Origin: Maribacter antarcticus DSM 21422
GTDB lineage: Bacteria > Bacteroidota > Bacteroidia > Flavobacteriales > Flavobacteriaceae
Reading direction: 5' to 3'
Assembly (NCBI RefSeq): GCF_000621125.1
Contig: NZ_JHZC01000011.1
Span: 62,001 to 126,000, forward strand
DNA: 64,000 bases
This document shows positions 26,151 through 33,583 of this stretch, piece after piece. Each line of letters opens with the position of its first letter. Position 1 is the stretch's first letter. The position numbers and the translations under genes are program-made. The notes under the pieces are model-generated. The model searched no databases. It saw only the letters and a list, made by a program, of their open reading frames with translations, and had not been told where the DNA came from.

Positions 26151-27137
26151 TTATTTAGTTTTTTTGTTTGCCTTTAGCAATAAGTCGCGGGTAGCCTTTA
26201 TGCCAGCTTCCTCGCCTAGTTCGCTGCCCTCATATTCCACGCCAATGTATCCTGTATATCCAGCATCCTTTACTAATTGCAGCATCTTTACATAATCTAT
26301 CACCCTATCATTACCCTGCGCATCAAATTCATTACTCTTTGCACTTACGGCCATAGCGTAGGGCATCAATTCTTTCATGCCCTTGTATTTATCGTACATG
26401 TTCGCACAGCCATCATCAGATCTCTCGATACAAAAATTTCCAAAATCCGGTAGCGTGCCCACATTATCCATATCTGTCATTTTCATAACCTCGGCATGCA
26501 TGGCGCCATTGGAAGATAATCCACCATGATTCTCAACCAAAACATTAATATTTTTAGTCTTGGCATATGTTCCCAACTTGGTAAGCCCGTCTACAGAGTT
26601 TTTTTTCCATACTGCTGGATCAGAGCTTCCCGTAAGATTTACTCTAATAGCATGGCAGCCCATTGCAGCGGCGGCATCTACCCATCGCTTATGTTTCTCT
26701 ACGGTTTCGTTACGCTCTGCTTCATCATCCGCAGCAAGGTTACCCTGCCCATCTATCATAATAAGGATGTTTTTCATCCCATACTTTTCCGCTTCAGCAT
26801 TGCTCTTGGCAACAAAAGCGGCCATTGCCTCAGGTGAGTAGTTGGCATCCGACAACTCAGGGTTATACAGTTGGCTCACATATTCCAAGCCGGTAAAGCC
26901 CCATTCCTTCGACTTTTCTGCAAAGGAATACGGATTAACACTATCATTACGTATCATTTTGTGCATAGACCATTGTGCCAGTGAAAGATCAAAAAAGGGC
27001 TCAGCATTAACTTCTTGGACAATTTCGTCCGTTTTTTCCTCTTTAGATTCTTTTGTTTCCTTGCAGGAATACGCACCTAAAAGAGCCAACGCAACGCAAA
27101 CGGTAAATGACTTTTTGATACATGTAATTTTTCTCAT
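26151..27137 (-). CDS. TIM-barrel sugar isomerase/epimerase lipoprotein
   Basis: The start at 27137 is chosen because the signal peptide begins there (FTVCVALALLGAYSC, lipidated Cys). An in-frame ATG at 27185 would add 16 residues ahead of it. The 328-residue product has a short Lys/Glu linker and then an AP-endonuclease-2-like TIM barrel. Likely metal ligands are Glu in NVLVENHGGLSSNG, Asp in GTLPDFGNFCIE and Glu in GYIGVEYEGSEL. Being exported, it would act on sugars in the periplasm, in contrast to the cytoplasmic barrel at 19528. It is the first gene of the leftward set and is divergent from the second GMC gene. Confidence 0.87.
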   Translation of the reverse strand: MRKITCIKKSFTVCVALALLGAYSCKETKESKEEKTDEIVQEVNAEPFFDLSLAQWSMHKMIRNDSVNPYSFAEKSKEWGFTGLEYVSQLYNPELSDANYSPEAMAAFVAKSNAEAEKYGMKNILIMIDGQGNLAADDEAERNETVEKHKRWVDAAAAMGCHAIRVNLTGSSDPAVWKKNSVDGLTKLGTYAKTKNINVLVENHGGLSSNGAMHAEVMKMTDMDNVGTLPDFGNFCIERSDDGCANMYDKYKGMKELMPYAMAVSAKSNEFDAQGNDRVIDYVKMLQLVKDAGYTGYIGVEYEGSELGEEAGIKATRDLLLKANKKTK

Positions 27138-27309
27138 AAGTAAAATATTTCTTTTATTAATCGGTTTAAAATCTATTCTTTTCAACCTCTAGACCACAAA
27201 AAAATCCGTTCGGCTAATTATATCATAATATGGAATTCGTAATAAGTATAAGCTTTAAATGTATTGAATTAATTTTATATTTAATAAATTTAGGAAATAA
27301 ACAATCCCT

Positions 27310-29022
27310 ATGAGTAAATTTTATTACAACGAAGAACAGGAATCCTACGACGCCATTGTAGTAGGTACTGGGATTAGTGGAGGCTGGGCCGCAAAAGAAT
27401 TATGTGAGAAGGGTTTAAAGACCTTGGTCTTGGAGCGCGGTAGAATGGTAAAGCATATCGAAGATTATAAGACCGCAAATCTGGACCCATGGGATTTCCC
27501 GAATGGTGGCGAAGCTACTAAAGAGATTGTAGAAAAACAAGAAAAGCAGAGCAGAACCGGATACACTACCAAGCAAGCAAGCCACAAGTGGTTTGTAGAT
27601 GACTTGGAACACCCATACAATGAAACACAACGATTTGATTGGATGCGAGGTTACCATGTTGGTGGTAGATCTTTAACTTGGGGACGCCAAAGTTACCGTT
27701 GGGGGGACCTTGACTTTGAAGCTAATAAGAAAGATGGTACAGCTGTAGATTGGCCCGTGCGCTACAAAGATATTGCACCTTGGTACGCCAAGGTGGAAAA
27801 CTATATTGGCGTTAGCGGCGAGGCTCTTGGTTTACCACAACTTCCGGATAGTGAGTTCCTACCTCCTATGGAGCTTAATTGTGTTGAAAAAGTCCTTAAG
27901 GGCAAAGTTGCAGAGAACTTTGGAGGTAGGACAGTAACCGTAGGGAGGGTAGCCCATATTACTGGAACAAAGGACTTTGATGGCCGTAGTAAATGTCAAT
28001 TTAGAAATAGGTGTATTAGAGGATGTCCTTTCGGGGCGTATTTTAGTAGTTTATCCTCTACCCTACCTGCAGCCGAAGCAACCGGGAATATGACTCTGAG
28101 ACCAGATTCCATTGTGCATGAGGTTATGTACGACGCAGATACTAAAAAGGCTGTCGGTGTTAAAGTAATTGACCGTGTAACCAAAGAAACTTTCGAATTT
28201 AAGGCGAAAGTAATTTTCCTTTGCGCTTCTTCTATAGCATCTACTTCCATATTGATGCAGTCAAAATCCGACAGATTCCCTAACGGAATGGGTAACGATT
28301 CCGACCAATTAGGACGTAATATTATGGATCACCATTTAGGCGTTGGAGCATCAGGAAAATTCGATGGTTTTGATGATAAATACTACAAGGGAAGAAGGCC
28401 AAACGGAGTTTATGTGCCAAGATTCAGGAATTTAGGTGGTGATAGTAATAGAAGTGACTACAAACGTGGCTTTGGTTACCAAGGTAGTGCCAGTCGTGGA
28501 GATTGGGAGGAAGCAGTAGCTGAATTATCACATGGTAAGGACTTAAAAGACGCTATATTGAAGCCAGGAGGCTGGACTTTGGGCCTTGGTGGGTTTGGAG
28601 AAGTATTGCCTTATGAGGACAATAGGTTTACTATGGATTATGGCAACTTAGACCAATGGGGTTTACCTACAGTTACTTTTGATGCTGGATTCAAAGAAAA
28701 CGAACTTAATATGCGCAAAGATATGATGCAGTCTGCGGCGGACATGCTAGAAAAAGCTGGCGCCCGAGACATTGAAACTTTTGACAAAGAAACGGCACTT
28801 GGCCTTGGTATTCACGAAATGGGAACTGCCCGTATGGGTAGAGACAGAAAAACATCTGTATTGAACGGTAACAATGCACTACATGACGTTCCTAATGTTT
28901 ATGTGACAGATGGTTCTTTTATGACATCCTCAAGCTGCGTTAACCCATCTTTAACCTATATGGCTTTTACGGCCAGAGCTGCGAACCACGCCGTCGAAGA
29001 ACTTAAAAAAGGGAGCATATAA
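27310..29022 (+). CDS. GMC-family oxidoreductase, glucoside 3-dehydrogenase-type large subunit
   Basis: A 570-residue flavoprotein with an intact FAD motif (G19-T-G21-I-S-G24), ERGRMVKHIEDYKT, the RGYHVGGRSLTWGRQSYRWG segment, a CX5CX3C cluster (CQFRNRCIRGC), and the catalytic pair in HEMGTARMG (His502) and CVNPSLT. It is about 60 percent similar to the paralogue at 20725 by eye. The next gene, overlapping by 1 bp, is a gluconate-2-dehydrogenase-type small subunit, so the two make a heterodimeric dehydrogenase at the periplasmic face. By family, C3 oxidation of glucosides or disaccharides is most likely. It has no signal of its own and is probably exported with the subunit. Confidence 0.92.
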   Translation: MSKFYYNEEQESYDAIVVGTGISGGWAAKELCEKGLKTLVLERGRMVKHIEDYKTANLDPWDFPNGGEATKEIVEKQEKQSRTGYTTKQASHKWFVDDLEHPYNETQRFDWMRGYHVGGRSLTWGRQSYRWGDLDFEANKKDGTAVDWPVRYKDIAPWYAKVENYIGVSGEALGLPQLPDSEFLPPMELNCVEKVLKGKVAENFGGRTVTVGRVAHITGTKDFDGRSKCQFRNRCIRGCPFGAYFSSLSSTLPAAEATGNMTLRPDSIVHEVMYDADTKKAVGVKVIDRVTKETFEFKAKVIFLCASSIASTSILMQSKSDRFPNGMGNDSDQLGRNIMDHHLGVGASGKFDGFDDKYYKGRRPNGVYVPRFRNLGGDSNRSDYKRGFGYQGSASRGDWEEAVAELSHGKDLKDAILKPGGWTLGLGGFGEVLPYEDNRFTMDYGNLDQWGLPTVTFDAGFKENELNMRKDMMQSAADMLEKAGARDIETFDKETALGLGIHEMGTARMGRDRKTSVLNGNNALHDVPNVYVTDGSFMTSSSCVNPSLTYMAFTARAANHAVEELKKGSI

Positions 29023-29669
29023 TGGATAGAAGAAAAGTACTCAAAAATATGGGATTAGCTATGGGGTATACCATAGCTACACCTACCTTAATAAGCCTAG
29101 TGCAAAGCTGTAAAACAGAACCTACCATTACTTGGGCTCCAGAATTTTTCACAATGGAGCAAGGTAGCGTACTTACCAAATTAGTAGATATCATCTTACC
29201 AAAGACCGATACACCTTCTGCTTCCGAAGTTCAAGTAGATATTTTTATTGACCGCTTTGCGGACCAAGTAATGGAAAACGCACAGCAAGATTTATTTAAA
29301 ATGTCCATGTCTAAATTTATAGATAAAGCCTTGGTCGATAGCGGTAAGGAAAAGGTAGAAGACCTAACTCCAGAAAACTTAGAGCTTGTTTTAGCTGCAA
29401 CCTTAAAGGTTACCAAAGAAGAGCAAGTCATGTATATAGGTAAAATCAATAATTACAACGTAGCATTAGCTGATGGGAAAGAAGCTAGTCTTGAGGATGG
29501 TGTTTCTAGATTCGCTTTTGCGAACAACCTAAGGGGTATGACCATCTGGGGCTATAAGACATCTGAGTATGTTGGCGAAGAAGTATTGGCATACCTTCCT
29601 GTACCAGGTGAATATGTTGGCTGTGCTGATCTAGAAGAACTTACAGGAGGCAAAGCTTGGTCATTATAA
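29022..29669 (+). CDS. Gluconate 2-dehydrogenase subunit 3 family protein
   Basis: A 215-residue small subunit. The N-terminus MDRRKVLKNMGLAMGYT has a twin-arginine (RRKVLK) followed by a hydrophobic stretch ending SLVQSC, fitting Tat export and possible lipidation, which would carry the GMC partner out as a folded complex. The body has the family's VLTKLVDIILPKTDTPSA segment and many amphipathic helices, ending GCADLEELTGGKAWSL. Its ATG overlaps the large-subunit stop (TAATG), so the two are coupled. The role is a scaffold and export chaperone for the dehydrogenase. Confidence 0.9.
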   Translation: MDRRKVLKNMGLAMGYTIATPTLISLVQSCKTEPTITWAPEFFTMEQGSVLTKLVDIILPKTDTPSASEVQVDIFIDRFADQVMENAQQDLFKMSMSKFIDKALVDSGKEKVEDLTPENLELVLAATLKVTKEEQVMYIGKINNYNVALADGKEASLEDGVSRFAFANNLRGMTIWGYKTSEYVGEEVLAYLPVPGEYVGCADLEELTGGKAWSL

Positions 29670-29757
29670 GAAAGATCTTTAAATAGTAGCTATTTTGGTT
29701 AACTAATATAGAAAGCTTTGACTAAAGTACTTGTTTTTAATACCTAATTGTAGACCA

Positions 29758-30681
29758 ATGAAAAGAAGAAGTTTTATACAGAAAACAGCCCTAACCAGCG
29801 GAGCAATTTCGCTAAGTGGGGCTTATTCTTATGCACAACCTTTAGCGAAAAAAGAAATAGCACATAGCTTCAACTTAAAGTACGCCCCTCATTTGGGCAT
29901 GTTCAAAAATCTTGCTGGTGAAGACCCGATAGACCAGTTAAACTTTATGGCGGACCAAGGCTTTACCGCTTTTGAAGATAATGGAATGAAAGACAGGGAG
30001 TCCTCGCTTCAAGAAAAGATGTCGCAAACCATGCAAAAAAGGGGTATGGAAATGGGTGTATTCGTAGCGCATCAAATCTATTGGAAAGAAGCTAATCTAG
30101 CGTCTGGTGATAACACAAAAAGAATGGAATTTTTAGAAGACATAAAAGCATCTATAGCCGTGGCCCAACGGGTGAATGCCAAATGGATCACAGTTGTCCC
30201 AGGCCATGTAGACTTAAAACTAAATATGGGATATCAAACAGCCAACGTCGTAGAATCTCTTAAACAAGCATCCGCACTATTGGAAACCCATGATATTACT
30301 ATGGTCTTGGAACCGCTAAACTTCAGAAATCATCCCGGACTATTCCTTACAGAATCTCCGCAAGCTTACGAAATTTGCAAGGCAGTGGATTCGCCCGCCT
30401 GTAAAATACTATTCGACATCTATCACCAACAAATACAGGAAGGAAACCTTATTCCAAACATGGAAGCCTGTTGGGACGAAATAGCCTATATCCAAATTGG
30501 GGACAACCCAGGGCGTAAAGAGCCAACTACCGGCGAAATCAACTATAATAATGTCTTTAAGTTCATACACAGTAAAGATTTTAGTGGCATCCTAGGTATG
30601 GAACACGGAAATTCCAGACCTGATAAAGAAGGGGAACAAGCTGTTATTGATGCCTATAAAAAAGTTGACGATTTTCTATAA
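29758..30681 (+). CDS. Hydroxypyruvate-isomerase-like TIM barrel, exported
   Basis: A 307-residue protein from the ATG at 29758; a TTG 27 bp upstream would place nine residues before the signal and is unlikely. The N-terminus has a twin-arginine motif (RRSFIQKT) and a hydrophobic core ending YSYAQ. The TIM barrel carries likely metal ligands in VLEPLNFRNHPG (Glu), ILFDIYHQQI (Asp and His), IQIGDNPGRKEP (Asp) and LGMEHGNS (Glu, His), which is the hydroxypyruvate isomerase/Hyi-like pattern. It closes the plus-strand GMC operon, 88 bp after the small subunit. The true substrate is probably a keto-sugar. Confidence 0.88.
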   Translation: MKRRSFIQKTALTSGAISLSGAYSYAQPLAKKEIAHSFNLKYAPHLGMFKNLAGEDPIDQLNFMADQGFTAFEDNGMKDRESSLQEKMSQTMQKRGMEMGVFVAHQIYWKEANLASGDNTKRMEFLEDIKASIAVAQRVNAKWITVVPGHVDLKLNMGYQTANVVESLKQASALLETHDITMVLEPLNFRNHPGLFLTESPQAYEICKAVDSPACKILFDIYHQQIQEGNLIPNMEACWDEIAYIQIGDNPGRKEPTTGEINYNNVFKFIHSKDFSGILGMEHGNSRPDKEGEQAVIDAYKKVDDFL

Positions 30682-30712
30682 GCAGCCTTAAAGAATTTCC
30701 TTAATTCTAAAC

Positions 30713-30742
30713 TACCCAATTGGACCTATTCCGAGTTGGGTA
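30713..30742 (+). terminator. Weak hairpin after the GMC operon
   Basis: TACCCAA (30713-30719) pairs with TTGGGTA (30736-30742), followed by TTTCTGTC. The stem is only 7 bp with a long loop and a poor T tract, so termination is plausible but not strong. Confidence 0.35.
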
Positions 30743-31068
30743 TTTCTGTCACTTACCGGAATAACTGACAATCGTCATTTTAAAAATCAACGCTCTTCCC
30801 AAAACTGGGTCCGGTATCAAATTCAAAAAAATCCCAAATCGGTTTGCCGACTAGCATGTTGCATCCTAGAGATTAAAATATATCAATCTTTTCAACTGAA
30901 TTTTAGTTAGCTATTTATATGTGCTTATTGATGCAACACAAAATTCTTGTATTATTGATTTCGCTTATATTTAATATAACAAAAGGTAGTTTGTCGAAAA
31001 AATACAGCCTTTCGATGAACTACCTATTGGTAAAGTAAGGAATATACTACTTTTTCGTTTATTTGTGT
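30743..31068. other. Gene-poor stretch holding a long stem-loop
   Basis: I see no credible gene here. The only clear structure is the inverted repeat at 30984-31025, which is listed separately. Confidence 0.6.
30984..31025. repeat. 16-bp inverted repeat (stem-loop)
   Basis: AGGTAGTTTGTCGAAA (30984-30999) and TTTCGATGAACTACCT (31010-31025) pair over 16 positions around a 10-nt loop. The only two non-Watson-Crick positions are both G-U when read as RNA, which hints at selection on RNA structure. No T run follows, so it is not a standard terminator. It precedes the small ORF at 31069. Confidence 0.7.
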
Positions 31069-31269
31069 ATGTCCCCATATCTATACCTACTTATCGCTTA
31101 CATTATATTATTTTGTTTGTCCAAAATAACATTTCGATTATACGTTAAAAGGAAAATACGGATAACAAATAATATTCCAAATTTAGAGCAAAATCCAAAT
31201 TCAGGAATAAAAAATCATTTTTTATGGGTTTTTAATATTTTTCCTAAAGATTTGATAAAATTCCCATAG
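31069..31269 (+). CDS. Possible small membrane protein
   Basis: From the ATG at 31069 a 66-residue product reads MSPYLYLLIAYIILFCLSK, one hydrophobic segment, followed by a basic stretch (RLYVKRKIRITNN) and an Asn-rich tail. A TTG at 31063 could add two residues. I recognise no family. Support is limited to a coherent hydrophobic-then-basic layout and a good terminator 140 bp downstream at 31411. The very low G+C makes a chance frame quite possible. Confidence 0.35.
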   Translation: MSPYLYLLIAYIILFCLSKITFRLYVKRKIRITNNIPNLEQNPNSGIKNHFLWVFNIFPKDLIKFP

Positions 31270-31325
31270 CCCAAACGGTGTTCTTATCACGTGCTTAAAT
31301 CATTAAGTACTGCGTTATGGACAAA

Positions 31326-31353
31326 TACATTATAATTCAATTATTATAATGTA
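31326..31353. repeat. 11-bp inverted repeat
   Basis: TACATTATAAT (31326-31336) and ATTATAATGTA (31343-31353) are perfect arms around six bases, resembling an operator for a dimeric regulator. Just downstream, ACCAGTACT occurs twice (31368-31376 and 31379-31387) with an 11-bp period. Confidence 0.55.
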
Positions 31354-31410
31354 GTTATGGGTAGTATACCAGTACTAAACCAGTACTCCTTTAATTTTTT
31401 AGTTATAAGA

Positions 31411-31437
31411 AAGCCCACTTTAAAAGTGGGCTTTTTT
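31411..31437 (+). terminator. Intrinsic terminator
   Basis: AAGCCCACTT (31411-31420) pairs perfectly with AAGTGGGCTT (31424-31433) around three bases, with the T run extending to 31437. It ends whatever plus-strand transcript crosses 31069-31400. Confidence 0.8.
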
Positions 31438-31807
31438 AATAAACAAAATAGTAATCGCGACAAGCAATCGCTTTTTGTTATCTAAACTTCCAAAGGATTA
31501 TATTTTCTTTTTTAAACTATCAACTACTATCATACCGCAGAAACAAATTTCAATAAAAAAACCAAAAAGTTCGAAAACGATACCTTTTGGTTTCTAAAAC
31601 TATGGGATTACTACCTAATTCAAAATACCATACTATACGGCTCTCTATGCCTCACTGAATGAACATGCCCGCCAAGCGCTAACGTAAGGTAGTTCCCCCG
31701 AAACCTATCATTAGACCAGTAACCGATAAGACAAGCTAATCAGTCACCTTCTTTGTTTGACGCTCAAAACATAGTTATAGAGCCGTACTTTTTAATATGG
31801 TAATACA
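31438..31807. other. Non-coding stretch with a minus-strand terminator-like hairpin
   Basis: No gene is seen. AAACCAAAA (31558-31566) pairs with TTTTGGTTT (31585-31593). The A-run at about 31552-31560 would be a U tract for leftward transcripts coming from the gene at 31808-32344, so it may terminate them. The rest is AT-rich. Confidence 0.4.
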
Positions 31808-32344
31808 TTATATTGCGTCAAAACTACCTTTGACACGAATTATTTCTCCTTTTTGGTTCACAAGCAGTAAGCTCAGTGTACCCTTAACACTTGTGTTGCT
31901 ATAATGGGTAATACGAATACTTCCCTCTTTTGTAAAATATAGTTTTTCTCCAAAAACATCGCTACTATACGCTCCGAAAACACCGTCAGCCGGATTCAAA
32001 AAACTCTCTATAGCTTTTACCTTATACATACCCGAAAGTAAAGCATCAGTTTTATTCTCTTTACAAACAACGACCTCCATATGGTGTGGTAAAACAGCAC
32101 CGTTACCATTAAAATCAAGCTTTAGGACATTAAAATAAGTTCCTTTTGAAGAAATTTCAGTGCTTAAGCTAAAGCCAATATCCCCCAACAACTGGTGATG
32201 TTCATTCTCTTCCACATCTAGAATGTAAGTCCCATTAAGCACTAGCGTACTTAACTCTGCAGCCTTACTCGCGCTTGAAATTAAAAGCAAGGGCAAAAAT
32301 CCTAAAAAAATAATTCTTATTATTTTCATTGCGATGGGATTCAT
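31808..32344 (-). CDS. Secreted protein of unknown function
   Basis: A 178-residue product with an N-terminal signal peptide (IIFLGFLPLLLISSASKAAE). Starts at 32344 or at the internal ATG at 32329 are both possible; the first is kept because it leaves a 2-bp gap to the preceding small gene. The mature part is predicted beta-rich (LNGTYILDVEENEHH, NVLKLDFNGNGAVLP, GKLYFTKEGSIRITHYS-like strands, GTLSLLLVNQKGEIIRVKG). I recognise no family. It is transcribed leftward with the 50-residue gene at 32347, and both are divergent from the LytTR/LytS pair, so they may be targets or input partners of it. Confidence 0.65.
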   Translation of the reverse strand: MNPIAMKIIRIIFLGFLPLLLISSASKAAELSTLVLNGTYILDVEENEHHQLLGDIGFSLSTEISSKGTYFNVLKLDFNGNGAVLPHHMEVVVCKENKTDALLSGMYKVKAIESFLNPADGVFGAYSSDVFGEKLYFTKEGSIRITHYSNTSVKGTLSLLLVNQKGEIIRVKGSFDAI

Positions 32345-32346
32345 AT

Positions 32347-32499
32347 CTATTCTTGGCTCGTTTGAGTAGTTTGCTGAAAGTTGGTAACCACCACATTCTG
32401 CTTATCACCATCCCCACTTTCTTCGTCCATTCCTCCCAAAACTAATGCTGTGAAGAGAGAGAGTAAAAAGAAAACAAACATGACCAAACATTTTTTCAT
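32347..32499 (-). CDS. Small exported peptide, unknown
   Basis: A 50-residue product started at the ATG at 32499 (a longer frame to 32541 puts a Cys-rich lead before the signal and is less likely). Residues 1-22 (KKCLVMFVFFLLSLFTALVL) are a signal or membrane anchor. The rest is a short acidic then polar Gln/Thr-rich tail (MDEESGDGDKQN, QQTTQTSQE) with no Cys. A -7 element ends 6 nt before the ATG. It is co-oriented with the 178-residue secreted protein 2 bp downstream. No known family. Confidence 0.5.
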   Translation of the reverse strand: MKKCLVMFVFFLLSLFTALVLGGMDEESGDGDKQNVVVTNFQQTTQTSQE

Positions 32500-32504
32500 G
32501 GCAA

Positions 32505-32512
32505 CAAACTTA
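32505..32512 (-). promoter_or_regulatory. -7 element of the small secreted pair
   Basis: CAAACTTA on the plus strand reads TAAGTTTG on the minus strand (TAnnTTTG). A TTG lies 21 nt upstream as the -33 part. The predicted start falls almost on the ATG at 32499, so the mRNA may be leaderless. Confidence 0.45.
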
Positions 32513-32840
32513 CGTGTACAATTACCGTTGATACAATACACTAAAACTATAGTCGCTTTAAACTTGACACTAAATTAAGTCAAGAAGTGACTGTAATTTT
32601 TGCTGATGTATAATCTGCTTATTTTTTTGTGTAAACGGGAAAATGACCAAAATATGCCGCTGTAGATTGCTTTATTTGTAATCTATTTCTTGTTAAATTA
32701 AATTTTCCAAATGATAAAAATTGAATTGTTTCGTATATATGCCAATTATACTAAATAAACTCCCATTGACACATAAATTTGATTGTAGCCGTACCGTAAG
32801 AATTATTTTTAACTAACTTTCATTTTTGATTTTACAGATT

Positions 32841-33575
32841 ATGTTAGAAGCGGTACTCGTAGATGATGAGATAAAGGCCTTGCAAAGCCTTTCTTGGGAG
32901 CTCACTAATTTTAGTGATGAAATACATGTGTCGGCATCTTTCACAAATCCTTTTGAAGCTTTACAGTACTTAGAAAAAAACACACCAGACTGCTTGTTTT
33001 TGGATATAGAAATGCCAACTATGGATGGTTTTCAGTTTATACAAAAGCTTTCTAACAAAAACTTTCCGGTAGTCATTACCACAGCGTACAACCAATATGC
33101 CATAAAAGCACTTAAAAACGAAGCGATCGACTATCTACTAAAACCTATTGATACAGACGACCTAAAAGACACCATCGTAAAAATCAAAAAATTTAATAGC
33201 AGAAACTTTACCGCTGAAAAGCTTGAAAAAATACTTCTCAATTTTAATTCTAGTTCTATCAACAAGAAAATTACACTAAACACTGATGGAAAATTAATTT
33301 TTTTAGAAAGTGACGAAATTCTGTATGCAGAATCCGATGGAAACTACAGCACTATTTTCCTAACAGACGGCCACAAAATAGTACTTACAAAAAAATTAAA
33401 AGAAGTTAATGCTTTACTGCCAGATGATTCTTTTTTCAGAATACATAACTCCTATATCATCAATCTTAACAAAATAAAGGAGTTTTTAAAGACCGACGGA
33501 TACGTTGTATTAAAGTCAAACCATAAAATTCCCGTATCCAGACAAAAAAAATCTGACTTCCTAGATTTGTTATAA
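32841..33575 (+). CDS. LytTR-family response regulator
   Basis: From the ATG at 32841 (a TTG 15 bp upstream would add residues before the conserved start) the 244-residue protein has a CheY-like receiver: EAVLVDDEIKAL with the acidic pair, CLFLDIEMPTMDGFQF with the phospho-acceptor Asp, VVITTAYNQYA and the conserved Lys in YLLKPID. A C-terminal LytTR DNA-binding domain (about 145-244) contains ILYAESDGNYSTIFL, FFRIHNSYIINLNKI and PVSRQKKSDFL. It is followed after 8 bp by the cognate LytS-type kinase and is divergent from two small secreted-protein genes. Confidence 0.95.
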   Translation: MLEAVLVDDEIKALQSLSWELTNFSDEIHVSASFTNPFEALQYLEKNTPDCLFLDIEMPTMDGFQFIQKLSNKNFPVVITTAYNQYAIKALKNEAIDYLLKPIDTDDLKDTIVKIKKFNSRNFTAEKLEKILLNFNSSSINKKITLNTDGKLIFLESDEILYAESDGNYSTIFLTDGHKIVLTKKLKEVNALLPDDSFFRIHNSYIINLNKIKEFLKTDGYVVLKSNHKIPVSRQKKSDFLDLL

Positions 33576-33583
33576 ATGGCATT

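Noticed and set aside
20628..27301. Common promoter for the two GMC genes based on TTATATTTA and GGAA(A)TAAA
   Set aside because: The strings are AT-rich, differ by an insertion and lie at very different distances (about 80 and 8 nt) from the start codons.
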